Below, in pieces: positions 34,625 to 43,430 of a stretch of 64,000 bases of DNA; the stretch's first letter is position 1, and every line of letters starts with the position of its first letter. Under the pieces are notes generated by a model. It made no database searches. It saw only the letters and a program-made list of their open reading frames with translations, and was not told the origin of the DNA. The translations under genes were made by a program, and so were the position numbers. Source of the DNA: DATARH01 sp036489765 (GTDB taxonomy: Bacteria; Pseudomonadota; Alphaproteobacteria; ATCC43930; CGMCC-115725); NCBI GenBank assembly GCA_036489765.1, contig DASXFE010000122.1, positions 34,967-98,966 of the forward strand, read 5' to 3'.

Positions 34625-36763
34625 CTACTTGGTTTTGGCCCGCTCGCGTTCCTTGCGCGAGATGGGGTGCGGCACCCACGGTCGGTCGCCGCGGGTCCGG
34701 TTGGCGCTTTCGAGGGTGACGCCGGCCGAATTCACCCATAGCCCGATCGCGCCGTAGCGCCAGGTGTCGATCCGGTCGGCGACCGGGACTTTGCCGCGGC
34801 AATCGAAGCCGGCGGGGATTTGCGCGACGATCGCATCGACGCTCGTGCAATCGATCGGCAGGCCGGCGGCGGCGGTGACGATCGCGACTTTCTTTCCGTG
34901 GGCGGTGTAGGTGCACCGGCCGTTGGCGCAATCGAGATCGCCCGGCCATGGGCCAAGGTCGGCGCCGGTCTCGGACTGAAAGAACGAACGGTCGATCTCC
35001 TCGGCCCCGGCGGCAACCGCATAGCCGGCGGGCTGACGCACGGCGAGGAAGCGGCCGAGATCGGCGAGCACAAGATCGGGCGGGTGCGAGAGAAAGATCG
35101 TCGCAGCGCCGCCGACGATCCCGGCGACTCCCCAATACCGCCATTTCTGTTGCCACAGGCAGAGCCAGAGGCCGCCGAGCGCGATCAGTACCAGCCCCGC
35201 GATCGGCAAATGCGGCGTCACCCACATATTGCCGGGCAGTCGGGCGACGTGCTCGGCGACCCAGATCGTTGCGTCGATCCCCCACCCCATCGGGATGAGC
35301 GCCAGCCGCTCGAGGCCGAACGGCATCAGCAGGCAGGCGAAGACGCCGCATGGCAGAGTCCACGCCGCCGAGATCGGCACCGCGATCACGTTGGCGAGCG
35401 GCGAGTACACCACGAAGCGGTGAAAGTGGTAGATCGAGAACGGCTCGGTGCCAAGCGTCGCGACGAGCGTCGTGACGACGACGGCACCGCAATACCCGAT
35501 CGCCCGCTGTCCCCACGAGCCGCGATGGAAAATCCGGGCGAGGGTGCCCCCCCAGCTTTCGTAGACGGCGATCAGCGCGACTACGGCGCCGAACGACATC
35601 TGGAAGCTGACGCCGACAAGGCTTGCCGGGTCGAGCATGAGCACCACCAGTGCGGCGAGCGCGCAGACCCGCATCGAGAGACGCAGTCTGCGCAGGAAGA
35701 TTGCGGCGAAGATGATCCCATTCATGACAAAGGCGCGCTCGGTCGGAATCGCCGCGCCGGAGATCATCAGGTAGCAAAAGAGGACCACCAGCGTGACGAG
35801 CGCGGCAATGTGTTTGATCGGCCAGCGCAGGGCGATCCGCGGGATCAGCGCGAGAACGCCGCGCACGGTGAAAAACACGAAGCCCCCGACGAGACCCAGA
35901 TGAAGTCCGGCAATCGCGAGGAGGTGCGAGAGGCCGGTCTCGCGGAACGCCTCCTTGACGTCCTCGGCGATCGTGCCGCGCTTGCCGGTGATGAGCGCCG
36001 AGGCGATGCCGCCGGTCGAGCCGGGTAGGACCGTGCTGATCCGCCGCGTCATCTCGGTGCGCAGCCGGAGAAGCCATTCGCGCCCGCCGCTCGATGTCGC
36101 TTCGCCGGTGCGATGGGCGGGACCGAGGCTGTAGCCGACCCCGCCGATCCCGGCGAAATAAAGCTCGCGCTGCATGTCGCGGCCCCCGGGCAGAATCGGC
36201 GCCGGTACCGGATACAGCATCGCCTTCATTCGGACCGTGTCGCCCGGCTCGACCCGGTCGCTCGACGCGGCGATGTGGATGCGGAGGAGCCGCGGCTCTT
36301 CGTCGGCGTCGAGCCCGGGCAGCGGGTCCACGGCGACGATGACCCGCCAGCCGCGGTCGAGCGTGTCGATATCGACGACCCGGCCGCTCACAGGCGCACT
36401 CATGCGATGGTCCAGCAGCGGTGCCCCGCGCTCCCACCGCGCCCCTTGAACGAGCGCGAACCCGCCGGCGACAAAGGCAAGCGCCAACGCCGCGGCGGCC
36501 AGTGTCGGCCAACGCCGGAGCATCAGCGCCGCGATAGCCGCGGGCGCCAGCCCAGCGAGGCCGAGCCAGAGCGGCGGCTCGATCGCCAGCGTGAAGTAGA
36601 GGGCAATGCCCAGTCCGAGGCAGACGGGTAGCCACAAGATGCGGCGCTCGCCCTCGCCGGCGATTATGGCTGCGAACCACCTGAACGGTGCGGATAGCAG
36701 GTGACGGCGCGGTTGTTCGCCGGTACCAACCTCGCTCTCCCCAACCGCGATGTCCGCCATCAC
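34625..36763 (-). CDS. comEC: ComEC/Rec2-family DNA-uptake channel
   Basis: The 712-residue polytopic membrane protein has the DUF4131-like N-terminal region (residues about 45-240, with OB-like SGRVVDIDTLDRGWRVIV). The competence domain follows: LITGKRGTIAEDVKEAFRET, GLSHLLAIAGLHLGLVGGF, LISGAAIPTERAFVM and DPASLVGVSFQMSFGAV. It then has a membrane tail and a soluble C-terminus. ComEC carries single-stranded DNA across the inner membrane during transformation. The C-terminus lacks the metallo-beta-lactamase HxHxDH motif, as is usual for shorter proteobacterial forms. No other competence gene lies in the window. Confidence 0.93.
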   Translation of the reverse strand: MMADIAVGESEVGTGEQPRRHLLSAPFRWFAAIIAGEGERRILWLPVCLGLGIALYFTLAIEPPLWLGLAGLAPAAIAALMLRRWPTLAAAALALAFVAGGFALVQGARWERGAPLLDHRMSAPVSGRVVDIDTLDRGWRVIVAVDPLPGLDADEEPRLLRIHIAASSDRVEPGDTVRMKAMLYPVPAPILPGGRDMQRELYFAGIGGVGYSLGPAHRTGEATSSGGREWLLRLRTEMTRRISTVLPGSTGGIASALITGKRGTIAEDVKEAFRETGLSHLLAIAGLHLGLVGGFVFFTVRGVLALIPRIALRWPIKHIAALVTLVVLFCYLMISGAAIPTERAFVMNGIIFAAIFLRRLRLSMRVCALAALVVLMLDPASLVGVSFQMSFGAVVALIAVYESWGGTLARIFHRGSWGQRAIGYCGAVVVTTLVATLGTEPFSIYHFHRFVVYSPLANVIAVPISAAWTLPCGVFACLLMPFGLERLALIPMGWGIDATIWVAEHVARLPGNMWVTPHLPIAGLVLIALGGLWLCLWQQKWRYWGVAGIVGGAATIFLSHPPDLVLADLGRFLAVRQPAGYAVAAGAEEIDRSFFQSETGADLGPWPGDLDCANGRCTYTAHGKKVAIVTAAAGLPIDCTSVDAIVAQIPAGFDCRGKVPVADRIDTWRYGAIGLWVNSAGVTLESANRTRGDRPWVPHPISRKERERAKTK

Positions 36764-36870
36764 CGCCTTCCCGATCGCGCGATCTGAGATTAATCAATCT
36801 ACGGTTAGCGTGGAAGTCTATCGAAATTGATGGGTTTCGCTTGCGGTCAACCCATCCTACGGTTCTCGCC

Positions 36871-37425
36871 ATGACCGACCACCCCGAACCGCCCTCCGTC
36901 ACGGCGATCTTTCTGGCGATGCTGCGGCTCGGATGCACGAGCTTCGGGGGTGGGTCGGCAGGGTGGCTTTATCGCGACATCGTGCTCAGGCGGCAGTGGA
37001 TCGACAACACGACGTTCCTGCAATTCCTGTCGGTCGGACAGGCGCTGCCGGGGGCGAACGGGGTCAAGGCGACCGTGCAGATCGGCCAGCATCTGCGCGG
37101 CGGCGTGGGCGCGGCGGCGGCATTGGCGGGGCTCTTGTCGGGGCCGTTCGTGATCATTCTCGTCGTCGGGGCGGCGTATCGCGGGCTCGGCGAGCATCCG
37201 CTCGTGCAATCGATCCTCGACGGGATGGCAGCGGTCGCGATCGGGCTCACTTTCGATACCGGGCTGCGCAGCGCGCTGCACGGCAGGCCCGGGATCCCGG
37301 CGCTTGCGATCACGGCGGCGACGGTGCTGTGCATCGGCATCCTCAACTGGCCGATGGTGCCGGTTGTCGTGGTGCTGGCGCCATTGAGTGTCGCGCTGGC
37401 CTTCCGGGGGCGGCGCGATGCGTGA
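36871..37425 (+). CDS. chrA: Chromate transporter, first half-size subunit
   Basis: This CHR-family membrane protein has 184 residues. MLRLGCTSFGGGSAGWLYRD and LSVGQALPGANGVKATVQIG are the two conserved signatures (FGGP-like and QALPGPN-like). Four to six hydrophobic segments follow. Short CHR proteins work as gene pairs that together equal full ChrA, which exports chromate from the cytoplasm. The second half starts inside this gene's last codons, so the two are translationally coupled. The start is the ATG at 36871. Confidence 0.9.
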   Translation: MTDHPEPPSVTAIFLAMLRLGCTSFGGGSAGWLYRDIVLRRQWIDNTTFLQFLSVGQALPGANGVKATVQIGQHLRGGVGAAAALAGLLSGPFVIILVVGAAYRGLGEHPLVQSILDGMAAVAIGLTFDTGLRSALHGRPGIPALAITAATVLCIGILNWPMVPVVVVLAPLSVALAFRGRRDA

Positions 37426-37966
37426 TCCGTTCGCGGCAGGGCTCCTGGCGCTCGCCCTCGTCTTCGCGCCGCTGTCGCTGCTGTCGTTCGGCGGCAGCAA
37501 TGCGGTCGTCGCCGATATCGAGCACCAGACCGTGGCCGTGCATCAGTGGATGACCGGACGCGAGTTCGCCGATTTCTTTGCGTTGACCCGCGCCGCGCCG
37601 GGGCCGGGGTCGATGCTGACGGCCATCATCGGGTGGAAGGTCGCGGGGTTGGCCGGGGCGCTCGTCGCGACCGTCTGCTTTTACCTGCCGGCGGCGGTGC
37701 TCGTGTATGTGATGGCGCAGCTCTGGGGGCGGTGGCGCGGACGGCGCTGGCATGGCGCGATCGAGCGCGGGCTGGCGCCGGTGGCGGCGGGGCTGCTGTT
37801 GTCGGCCGGGATCGCAGTGCTGCGCGCGTCGACCGGCGGATGGCCGATCTGGGCTGCGGCGTTTGCGGCGACCGCGCTGCTGCTGCGTTGGCCTAAACTG
37901 CCGACAACGGCACTGATCGCCGGCGGCGGGGCGCTGTTCGGGATCGTCGCCGCAGTGTTGCACTAG
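37418..37966 (+). CDS. chrA: Chromate transporter, second half-size subunit
   Basis: This partner CHR-domain protein has 182 residues from the ATG at 37418, overlapping the first half by 8 bases. The motifs are LSLLSFGGSNAVVADIEHQT and FFALTRAAPGPGSMLTAIIG, the second-half variants of the CHR signatures. The pair of opposite-topology halves is typical of the bidomain short-chain CHR family. Some CHR pairs may move other anions such as sulfate, so chromate export is a family-level call. The PAS gene follows after 12 bases. Confidence 0.9.
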   Translation: MRDPFAAGLLALALVFAPLSLLSFGGSNAVVADIEHQTVAVHQWMTGREFADFFALTRAAPGPGSMLTAIIGWKVAGLAGALVATVCFYLPAAVLVYVMAQLWGRWRGRRWHGAIERGLAPVAAGLLLSAGIAVLRASTGGWPIWAAAFAATALLLRWPKLPTTALIAGGGALFGIVAAVLH

Positions 37967-37978
37967 GGAGGAAGAGCG

Positions 37979-38413
37979 ATGGCCGAAGGCCTGCCCGGCG
38001 ATTTTTCCAATCTCGTCGTCACGGGATGCCCGGACGCGATCATCTATGCCGACGCGACCGGCTCGATCCGCTACTGGAACGCCGCGGCGACGCGCATCTT
38101 CGGCTATCGCCCGGAGGAGGTGATCGGGCAGTCGCTCGACCTGATCATCCCCGAGCGGCTGCGCGGGCGGCATTGGGAGGGCTGGAACCGGGTCATGAGC
38201 GGTAACCCGAGCCGCTATCCCGACGGCGCGCTGCTGGCGGTGCCGGCCGCACGCAAGGACGGCTCGCCGCTGTCGATCGAGTTCACGATTCTCCCGGTAA
38301 AGGAGGAGGATGGCAGCCTGGCCGGGATTGCCGCGTTCCTGCGCGACGGGACCCAGCGCTTCGAGGAAACGCGGGCGCTCAGGCGCGAGCTGGCTGCGCT
38401 GAAATCGGCGTGA
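37979..38413 (+). CDS. Single PAS-domain (S-box) sensor protein
   Basis: The protein has 144 residues with one PAS fold: DAIIYADATGSIRYWNAAAT, RIFGYRPEEVIGQSLDLIIP, GSPLSIEFTILPVKEEDGSL and GIAAFLRDGTQRFEETRALR. A short helical linker at the C-terminus looks like the start of a coiled coil, but no output domain follows. The Shine-Dalgarno AGGGAGGAAG is strong. Its TGA is overlapped by the GTG of the next gene (GTGA). It sits between chromate-transporter and CoA-transferase genes, so it may sense a redox or energy cue. Confidence 0.9.
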   Translation: MAEGLPGDFSNLVVTGCPDAIIYADATGSIRYWNAAATRIFGYRPEEVIGQSLDLIIPERLRGRHWEGWNRVMSGNPSRYPDGALLAVPAARKDGSPLSIEFTILPVKEEDGSLAGIAAFLRDGTQRFEETRALRRELAALKSA

Positions 38414-39669
38414 AGACGGTCCGCCTCGACGAGCTCGACTTCGCCGCGCTGATCCGCCGCGGCGATACCGTCGGCTGGGCCCAGGCGACGGCCGAGCCGG
38501 TCTTGCTGACGCGCAGGCTCGACGAACAGGCGGAGCGGTGCCCGCCGTTCAACCTCTTCTTCGCGCTGAGCTTTGCCGAGGGATATCATGGCGACCACCC
38601 CAATGTCACGGTCACCTCGTTCGGCGGCGGGGCCGGGGGGCGGCGGTTTTTCGGCGGCGGCGCGGGGGGCATGATCCCGGCGAACCTTTCCGACCTTTGC
38701 GCGCTCGTCGAAAGCGGGCGGCCCCGTATCGACATCGCCCTGTTGCAGATCGCGGGGCCCGATGCCGAGGGCCGCTACAATGCCGGTATCGGGATCGAGG
38801 CGCTGGGTGAGGCGATGGCGGGCGCGCGGCTCGTCGTCGCCCAGCTCAACGACCGCATGCCGTGGACCGAAGGCGACACGACGATCGAGCCCGGTTTGAT
38901 CGACATCCTCGTGCCGGCGAGGTCTCCGCTCGTCGAGTACAGGACGCCGGCGCTGAGCCCGATCGAGGAGGCGATCGCGGCGAATGTCGCCCGGCTGGTG
39001 CCCGACCAGGCGACGATCGAGCTGGGCTATGGCGCGATTCCCGAGGCGGTGACGCGGGCCCTCGGGTCGAAGAAGGGCCTCGGCGTCCATTCCGGGGCGG
39101 CGGGCGACGGGGTGATGCGGCTGATGCAGGCCGGGGTCGTCGACAACCGGCACAAGGAGATCGATGCCGGGGTGACGGTCGCGATGATGCTGATGGGAAG
39201 CCCCGCGCTTTACGCCTTTGCCCAGCGCAATCCGCGCCTTCACATCCGCTCGCCCCGCTACACCCACGACGCGCTCGTCCTAGGCCAGTTTCGCCGCTTC
39301 GTTGCGATCAACTCGGCGCTCGATGTCGATCTCTACGGCCAGTGCAACGCCGAGACGGCGTCGGGGCGACTCATCGGTTTGACCGGCGGGCAGGTCGACT
39401 TTGTCCGTGCCGCCAACCGCGCACCTGAGGGACGGTCGATCATCGCGCTGCAATCGACCAATCGCGACCGCAGCAAGTCGCGCATCGTCGCGCGGCTCGC
39501 CGACGGCATCGTCACGACGGCGCGGGCGGATGCCGACTGCGTCGTCACCGAGCACGGCATCGCCGAGCTGCGCGGCCGCACCCTCGCCGAGCGCGCCGAG
39601 GCGCTTATCGGGGTCGCCGACCCGGCCTTCCGCGCGGAGCTTCGATGCGAGTCGGAGCAGATGCTTTAG
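38410..39669 (+). CDS. Acetyl-CoA hydrolase/CoA-transferase family protein
   Basis: This family I CoA-transferase has 419 residues and is related to 4-hydroxybutyrate CoA-transferase and acetyl-CoA hydrolase. IPANLSDLCALVESGRPRID and GYGAIPEAVTRALGSKKGLG are N- and mid-domain landmarks. QCNAETASGRLIGLTGGQVDF holds the expected catalytic Glu. VTEHGIAELRGRTLAERAEAL is the conserved end motif. The start is the GTG at 38410, which overlaps the PAS stop. It would shuttle CoA between short acyl groups; the pair of acids is unknown. Confidence 0.92.
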   Translation: MKTVRLDELDFAALIRRGDTVGWAQATAEPVLLTRRLDEQAERCPPFNLFFALSFAEGYHGDHPNVTVTSFGGGAGGRRFFGGGAGGMIPANLSDLCALVESGRPRIDIALLQIAGPDAEGRYNAGIGIEALGEAMAGARLVVAQLNDRMPWTEGDTTIEPGLIDILVPARSPLVEYRTPALSPIEEAIAANVARLVPDQATIELGYGAIPEAVTRALGSKKGLGVHSGAAGDGVMRLMQAGVVDNRHKEIDAGVTVAMMLMGSPALYAFAQRNPRLHIRSPRYTHDALVLGQFRRFVAINSALDVDLYGQCNAETASGRLIGLTGGQVDFVRAANRAPEGRSIIALQSTNRDRSKSRIVARLADGIVTTARADADCVVTEHGIAELRGRTLAERAEALIGVADPAFRAELRCESEQML

Positions 39670-39859
39670 CCGGTTCGGGCGGGATCGACGCGACGAGCGC
39701 CGCCCGCTCGCGTTCGAGCGCGTTTATCGCCGGCCCCAGCGCCGTTGCCTCCTCGAACCGGAACGCCGAGAACGCGATGTCGTGACGATAGCGGAGCCGC
39801 GCGAGCTCATCCTCGACCGCTGCGAGGCGGGCGCCTCTCGCGGCGGCGTCCGTGGTCAG
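39605..39859 (-). CDS. Possible small protein or shifted C-terminal extension
   Basis: An 84-codon frame directly follows the quinone oxidoreductase gene on the minus strand. RLAAVEDELARLRYRHDIAF and FEEATALGPAINALERERAA look like a real coiled-coil protein. The only start is a CTG at 39857-39859 that overlaps the upstream TGA (CTGA), with GGAGG only one base before it. It may be a CTG-initiated, coupled gene, a former C-terminal domain split off by a frameshift, or chance. Its last 65 bases lie under the end of the CoA-transferase gene. Confidence 0.35.
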   Translation of the reverse strand: MTTDAAARGARLAAVEDELARLRYRHDIAFSAFRFEEATALGPAINALERERAALVASIPPEPAKASAPTRIEAPRGRPGRRPR

Positions 39860-40836
39860 GCCTCCACGACGATCTTGCCGGCGAAGCGGCGCGACAGCAG
39901 CGCCTCCATCGCCGCGCCGATCTTGGCGAGCGGGAAGGTCTCGGCGATGTAGGGGTGCAGCCGACCGGCCTCCCACCAGTCGAGGAGCTCGGCGAGGTTG
40001 CGGCTCACAAGGACGGGGTCGCGCTCGGCCTGCGCACCCCAGACGACGCCGATCACCGAGATATTCTTGACCAGGATCAGGTTCGCCGGGACCTGCTGGA
40101 TGCGGCCGGCTGCGAAGCCGATCACCAGCATCCGCGCCTCCCAATTGACCGCGCGGATCGCCTGGTCGAAGGCGTCGCCGCCCACGGGGTCGAAGACGAC
40201 ATCCGCGCCGAGCCCGCCGGTCAATTCGCGCACCCGGTCGCGGACGCTTTCCCGGGTGTAGTCGATCAGTTCGTCGGCGCCGCGGCCGCGGGCGATCTCG
40301 AGCTTTTCGGCTCCGCCGGCGGCGGCGATGACGCGCGCACCCATCTGCTTGCCGATCTCGACCGCGGTCAGGCCCACTCCGCCCGCGGCGCCGAGGACCA
40401 GGAGCGTCTCGCTCGGCCTCAAATGGCCGCGATGGGTAAGGGCGAAATGCGAGGTGCCGTAGGCGACCGGAAAGGCGGCGGCGCTGACGTAATCCATTGC
40501 GTCGGGGATCGGCACGACCGCGTCGGCATTGGCGACGATCTCTTCGGCGTAGGTGCCGCCGTTGCGCATTACCGCGAGCACGCGCTGGCCGACGCTCAGG
40601 TGCCCGACGCTGCTGCCGATCTCGGTCACCTCGCCGGCGGCTTCGAGGCCGGGGGTGAACGGGAAGGGCGGCTTGACCTGATACTTGCCGGCGATCATCA
40701 GCGTGTCGGCGAAGTTGACGCCGGCCGCCCGCACGCGAATCCGCGCCTCGCGTGGTGCGAGGGCGCGATACGGCGCCTCCTCGAGCCTGAGGCTCTCCGG
40801 TCCGCCCCATTCCCGGACCATCACCGCTTTCGGCAT
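39856..40836 (-). CDS. NADPH:quinone oxidoreductase-like MDR family enzyme
   Basis: This zinc-free medium-chain reductase has 326 residues. AAGVNFADTLMIAGKYQVKP and FPFTPGLEAAGEVTEIGSSV form the catalytic domain. LGAAGGVGLTAVEIGKQMGA is the NADPH-binding turn. VVFDPVGGDAFDQAIRAVNW follows. No zinc-ligand cysteines are seen, as expected for the QOR branch. The start is the ATG at 40834-40836 (PKAVMVREWGG); the frame extends upstream without support. It lies head-to-head with the phospholipase C-like gene. Confidence 0.93.
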   Translation of the reverse strand: MPKAVMVREWGGPESLRLEEAPYRALAPREARIRVRAAGVNFADTLMIAGKYQVKPPFPFTPGLEAAGEVTEIGSSVGHLSVGQRVLAVMRNGGTYAEEIVANADAVVPIPDAMDYVSAAAFPVAYGTSHFALTHRGHLRPSETLLVLGAAGGVGLTAVEIGKQMGARVIAAAGGAEKLEIARGRGADELIDYTRESVRDRVRELTGGLGADVVFDPVGGDAFDQAIRAVNWEARMLVIGFAAGRIQQVPANLILVKNISVIGVVWGAQAERDPVLVSRNLAELLDWWEAGRLHPYIAETFPLAKIGAAMEALLSRRFAGKIVVEA

Positions 40837-40933
40837 AAATGCCCCCGTCATTCCCGCGTCACGCTCTGTAAACAGGCTAACCGGGGTCGAGGTCAACTTG
40901 ACGACGCGACGCGGGGCGAGGATCGTGCCGGTG

Positions 40934-42298
40934 ATGAGCGACATTTCCCGTCGGCGTTTCATTGAAGGCGCCGCGGCCGTCTCGGCGATCGGGGCGGCGA
41001 GGTCGGCGTTTGCGGCGCCGGCGACGCTCTCCGACATCGATCACATCATCATCCTGATGAAGGAGAACCGGTCGTTCGACCATTATTTCGGGTCGCTCGG
41101 CGGGGTGCGCGGGTTCGATGAGGGTGGTGCCGTCTTCCGCCAGCCCGACCCCGAACACCCCGACGGCTACGTGCTGCCGTTCCATCTCGACACCAGCACG
41201 ACGAGCGCACAACGCCTCCACGTACTCGACCATACGTGGCGCATCCAGCACATGGCGTGGAACGGCGGGCGGATGGATCGCTGGATCGCGGCGCACCGGC
41301 TCGCCGACCGGGAGTTCGGGCCGATGACGATGGGCTACATGACTCGTGCGGACATCCTCTACTACTACGCGCTGGCCGACGCCTTCACGATCTGCGACGG
41401 GTATTTCAGCTCGCTGATGGGGCCGACCCACCCGAACCGCTATTTCCTGATGACCGGGACCAACGATCCGAACGGCATCGGCGGCGGCCCGGCGATCAAC
41501 AACCAGGGCAAGGCCTATCGCTGGGAGACCTATCCCGAGCGGCTCGAACGAGCCGGCGTGTCGTGGCGCGTCTACCATGATGCCGACGACTACAACTGCA
41601 ATGTCTGCAAGTATTTCACCCAGTACCAGGCGGCGCCGACCACCTCGTCGCTCTACGACAATGCGATGCGCGATCGGCCGTTTTCGGCGCTGCTTGCCGA
41701 TCTCCGTAGCGGCAGCATCCCGCAGGTGACGTGGATCGTACCGCCGGCCGAGGTCAGCGAGCATCCGGCCTACATGCCGGCGGCCGGCGAGGCGCACACC
41801 GCGCAGGTACTCAACGCGCTGTGGTCGAACGCGGCGCTCTGGGCCAAGACCGCCCTCATTCTGAATTACGACGAGAATGACGGGCAGTTCGATCATGTGG
41901 GGCCGCCGACCGCGCCGCCCGGCACGATTGACGAATATGTTGAGGGTCTGCCGATCGGGCTCGGGTTCCGCGTGCCATGCCTGGTGATCTCGCCGTTCAG
42001 CCGCGGTGGGTATGTCTGCGGCCAAGTGTTCGACCACACCTCGACGCTGAGGCTGATCGAGGCGCGGTTCGGGGTCGAGATCGCCAATCTGAGCCGCTGG
42101 CGGCGCGAGACGGTCGGCGATCTAACCGCCACATTCGGGTTCGGCGCGCCGCCCGATTTGTCGGTGCCGCCGATGCCCGATGCGCAAGGCCTGCTGCTGC
42201 GCGCGGTGAACGAGGCGGCGACATTGCCGCCGCCGGCATCGCCGGCGCGGCAGGCGATGCCGCGGCAAGAGCCCGGGACGCGGCCGCGCCGGGCCTGA
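40934..42298 (+). CDS. Tat-exported phospholipase C/acid phosphatase-like phosphoesterase
   Basis: The product has 454 residues. It has a twin-arginine signal, SDISRRRFIEGAAAVSAIGA, ending AFA. The phosphoesterase family motifs follow: HIIILMKENRSFDHYFGSLG (metal Glu and Asn), SSLMGPTHPNRYFLMTGTND (nucleophile Thr/Ser region) and LNYDENDGQFDHVGPP (metal Asp and His). At this length it matches the shorter acid phosphatase/PLC group, not the 700-residue phosphocholine PLCs. It would act on phosphate esters outside the inner membrane, perhaps to scavenge phosphate. The start is the ATG at 40934. Confidence 0.9.
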   Translation: MSDISRRRFIEGAAAVSAIGAARSAFAAPATLSDIDHIIILMKENRSFDHYFGSLGGVRGFDEGGAVFRQPDPEHPDGYVLPFHLDTSTTSAQRLHVLDHTWRIQHMAWNGGRMDRWIAAHRLADREFGPMTMGYMTRADILYYYALADAFTICDGYFSSLMGPTHPNRYFLMTGTNDPNGIGGGPAINNQGKAYRWETYPERLERAGVSWRVYHDADDYNCNVCKYFTQYQAAPTTSSLYDNAMRDRPFSALLADLRSGSIPQVTWIVPPAEVSEHPAYMPAAGEAHTAQVLNALWSNAALWAKTALILNYDENDGQFDHVGPPTAPPGTIDEYVEGLPIGLGFRVPCLVISPFSRGGYVCGQVFDHTSTLRLIEARFGVEIANLSRWRRETVGDLTATFGFGAPPDLSVPPMPDAQGLLLRAVNEAATLPPPASPARQAMPRQEPGTRPRRA

Positions 42299-43429
42299 TC
42301 ATTGCCGTTGCCCTTTCCCCGCCTCCCCGGCGTCCGCTCGTGTGGCCGCTTGGGCGGCGCGGTGCCAGTCGGCGGGGTGGTCGTGACGCCAAGCGTCCGC
42401 CGCGCCGCGTCGCGCGCCCAGATATTCGTCGATCATGTCGGGCCGCAGCCGAACGCCGAAATCGGGCACGGTCGCACCCTGCAGCAGGGTCCCGAGGATC
42501 AGGCGGCCGACTTCCGGCGTCGTATGGGCGCCGTCGACGAAGTCGTGGGCAGAGCTCGACAGCGTTTCGGTGGTAATGCGGTTATAGCCGTTGAAGTCCC
42601 AAAGCGGGACGCCATGCGCCGCGCAGATCGTCGTGATACGGCGCAGCCAGTCGTCATATTCGGCGGTAAGTCCGGCGGGTTTAAGCGCCTCGCCCAGGAC
42701 TGCGTGCGCCGGCGTCACATACACGTATGTCTTCACGCGCGGCGGCAGGCCGGCGAGGAACGTGTCGAAGTCGCCGAGCGGTCCGTCCGGCGGCCCTGCC
42801 CAGTGATAGAACCGCGCATATTGCTCGACCTTGAGGATCGCACGCAGGACCGGGTCGGAATTGTCGTCATGCTCGTTGGCGGCAATCAGCATGCCGTCGG
42901 CGGCAAAGCGCGGGAGGTCGTGGCGGCGCGAATGGGTCAGCGTGATCCGCGACTGCAACAGTTCGCTCTGTGACAGCAGCAGATCGGGGATCGCCCGCCA
43001 GAAGGCGTAGGGCCGCAGGATCGCCAGGCGAAACGCGCTGGAATACCGCGCCGGATCGACAAAGGAGGCAAAATCGAGCCCGAAGACCAGCCGCGTGACC
43101 GGCGCGTTGTCGATTGCGTATCGAGCAAAGGCGATGTGCTCGGGTACGGTCGATCCCAACAGCCCGAGATTGTAGGCCTCAGCGTCTGGCAGATCATGCG
43201 GGTCGAGCCCGACCGCGACCCGCGACGTGCCGACGAACACCGTGTCCGGCTGGCGCCGCTCGACCGCCAGCGGCTTGAAGAAGCGGTCGTTGCCGTACGA
43301 CTTGACCTGGTTGACGCCAGCGATCAGGGGTGTCCCGAGCAGCCCCGTCGCGTCCATGAGCCCGTTGAACGCCGCCACCGCGCCGAGCAGGACGAAACAG
43401 GCAACAAGAAGCCGGCGCAGATAGCCCAT
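42299..43429 (-). CDS. SGNH/AlgJ-like partner protein of an MBOAT acyltransferase
   Basis: The product has 376 residues with one N-terminal membrane anchor (LRRLLVACFVLLGAVAAFNG). The periplasmic part has VFVGTSRVAVGLDPHDL, the GxS block I of SGNH enzymes, YNLGLLGSTVPEH, and near the end FVDGAHTTPEVGRLILG, an Asp-His pair suited to a catalytic dyad. The ATG at 43427-43429 is one base after the MBOAT stop. By analogy with AlgI/AlgJ/AlgX, it would take acetyl groups passed by the MBOAT protein and put them on an exported glycan. The glycan is unknown. Confidence 0.82.
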   Translation of the reverse strand: MGYLRRLLVACFVLLGAVAAFNGLMDATGLLGTPLIAGVNQVKSYGNDRFFKPLAVERRQPDTVFVGTSRVAVGLDPHDLPDAEAYNLGLLGSTVPEHIAFARYAIDNAPVTRLVFGLDFASFVDPARYSSAFRLAILRPYAFWRAIPDLLLSQSELLQSRITLTHSRRHDLPRFAADGMLIAANEHDDNSDPVLRAILKVEQYARFYHWAGPPDGPLGDFDTFLAGLPPRVKTYVYVTPAHAVLGEALKPAGLTAEYDDWLRRITTICAAHGVPLWDFNGYNRITTETLSSSAHDFVDGAHTTPEVGRLILGTLLQGATVPDFGVRLRPDMIDEYLGARRGAADAWRHDHPADWHRAAQAATRADAGEAGKGQRQ

Positions 43430-43430
43430 A

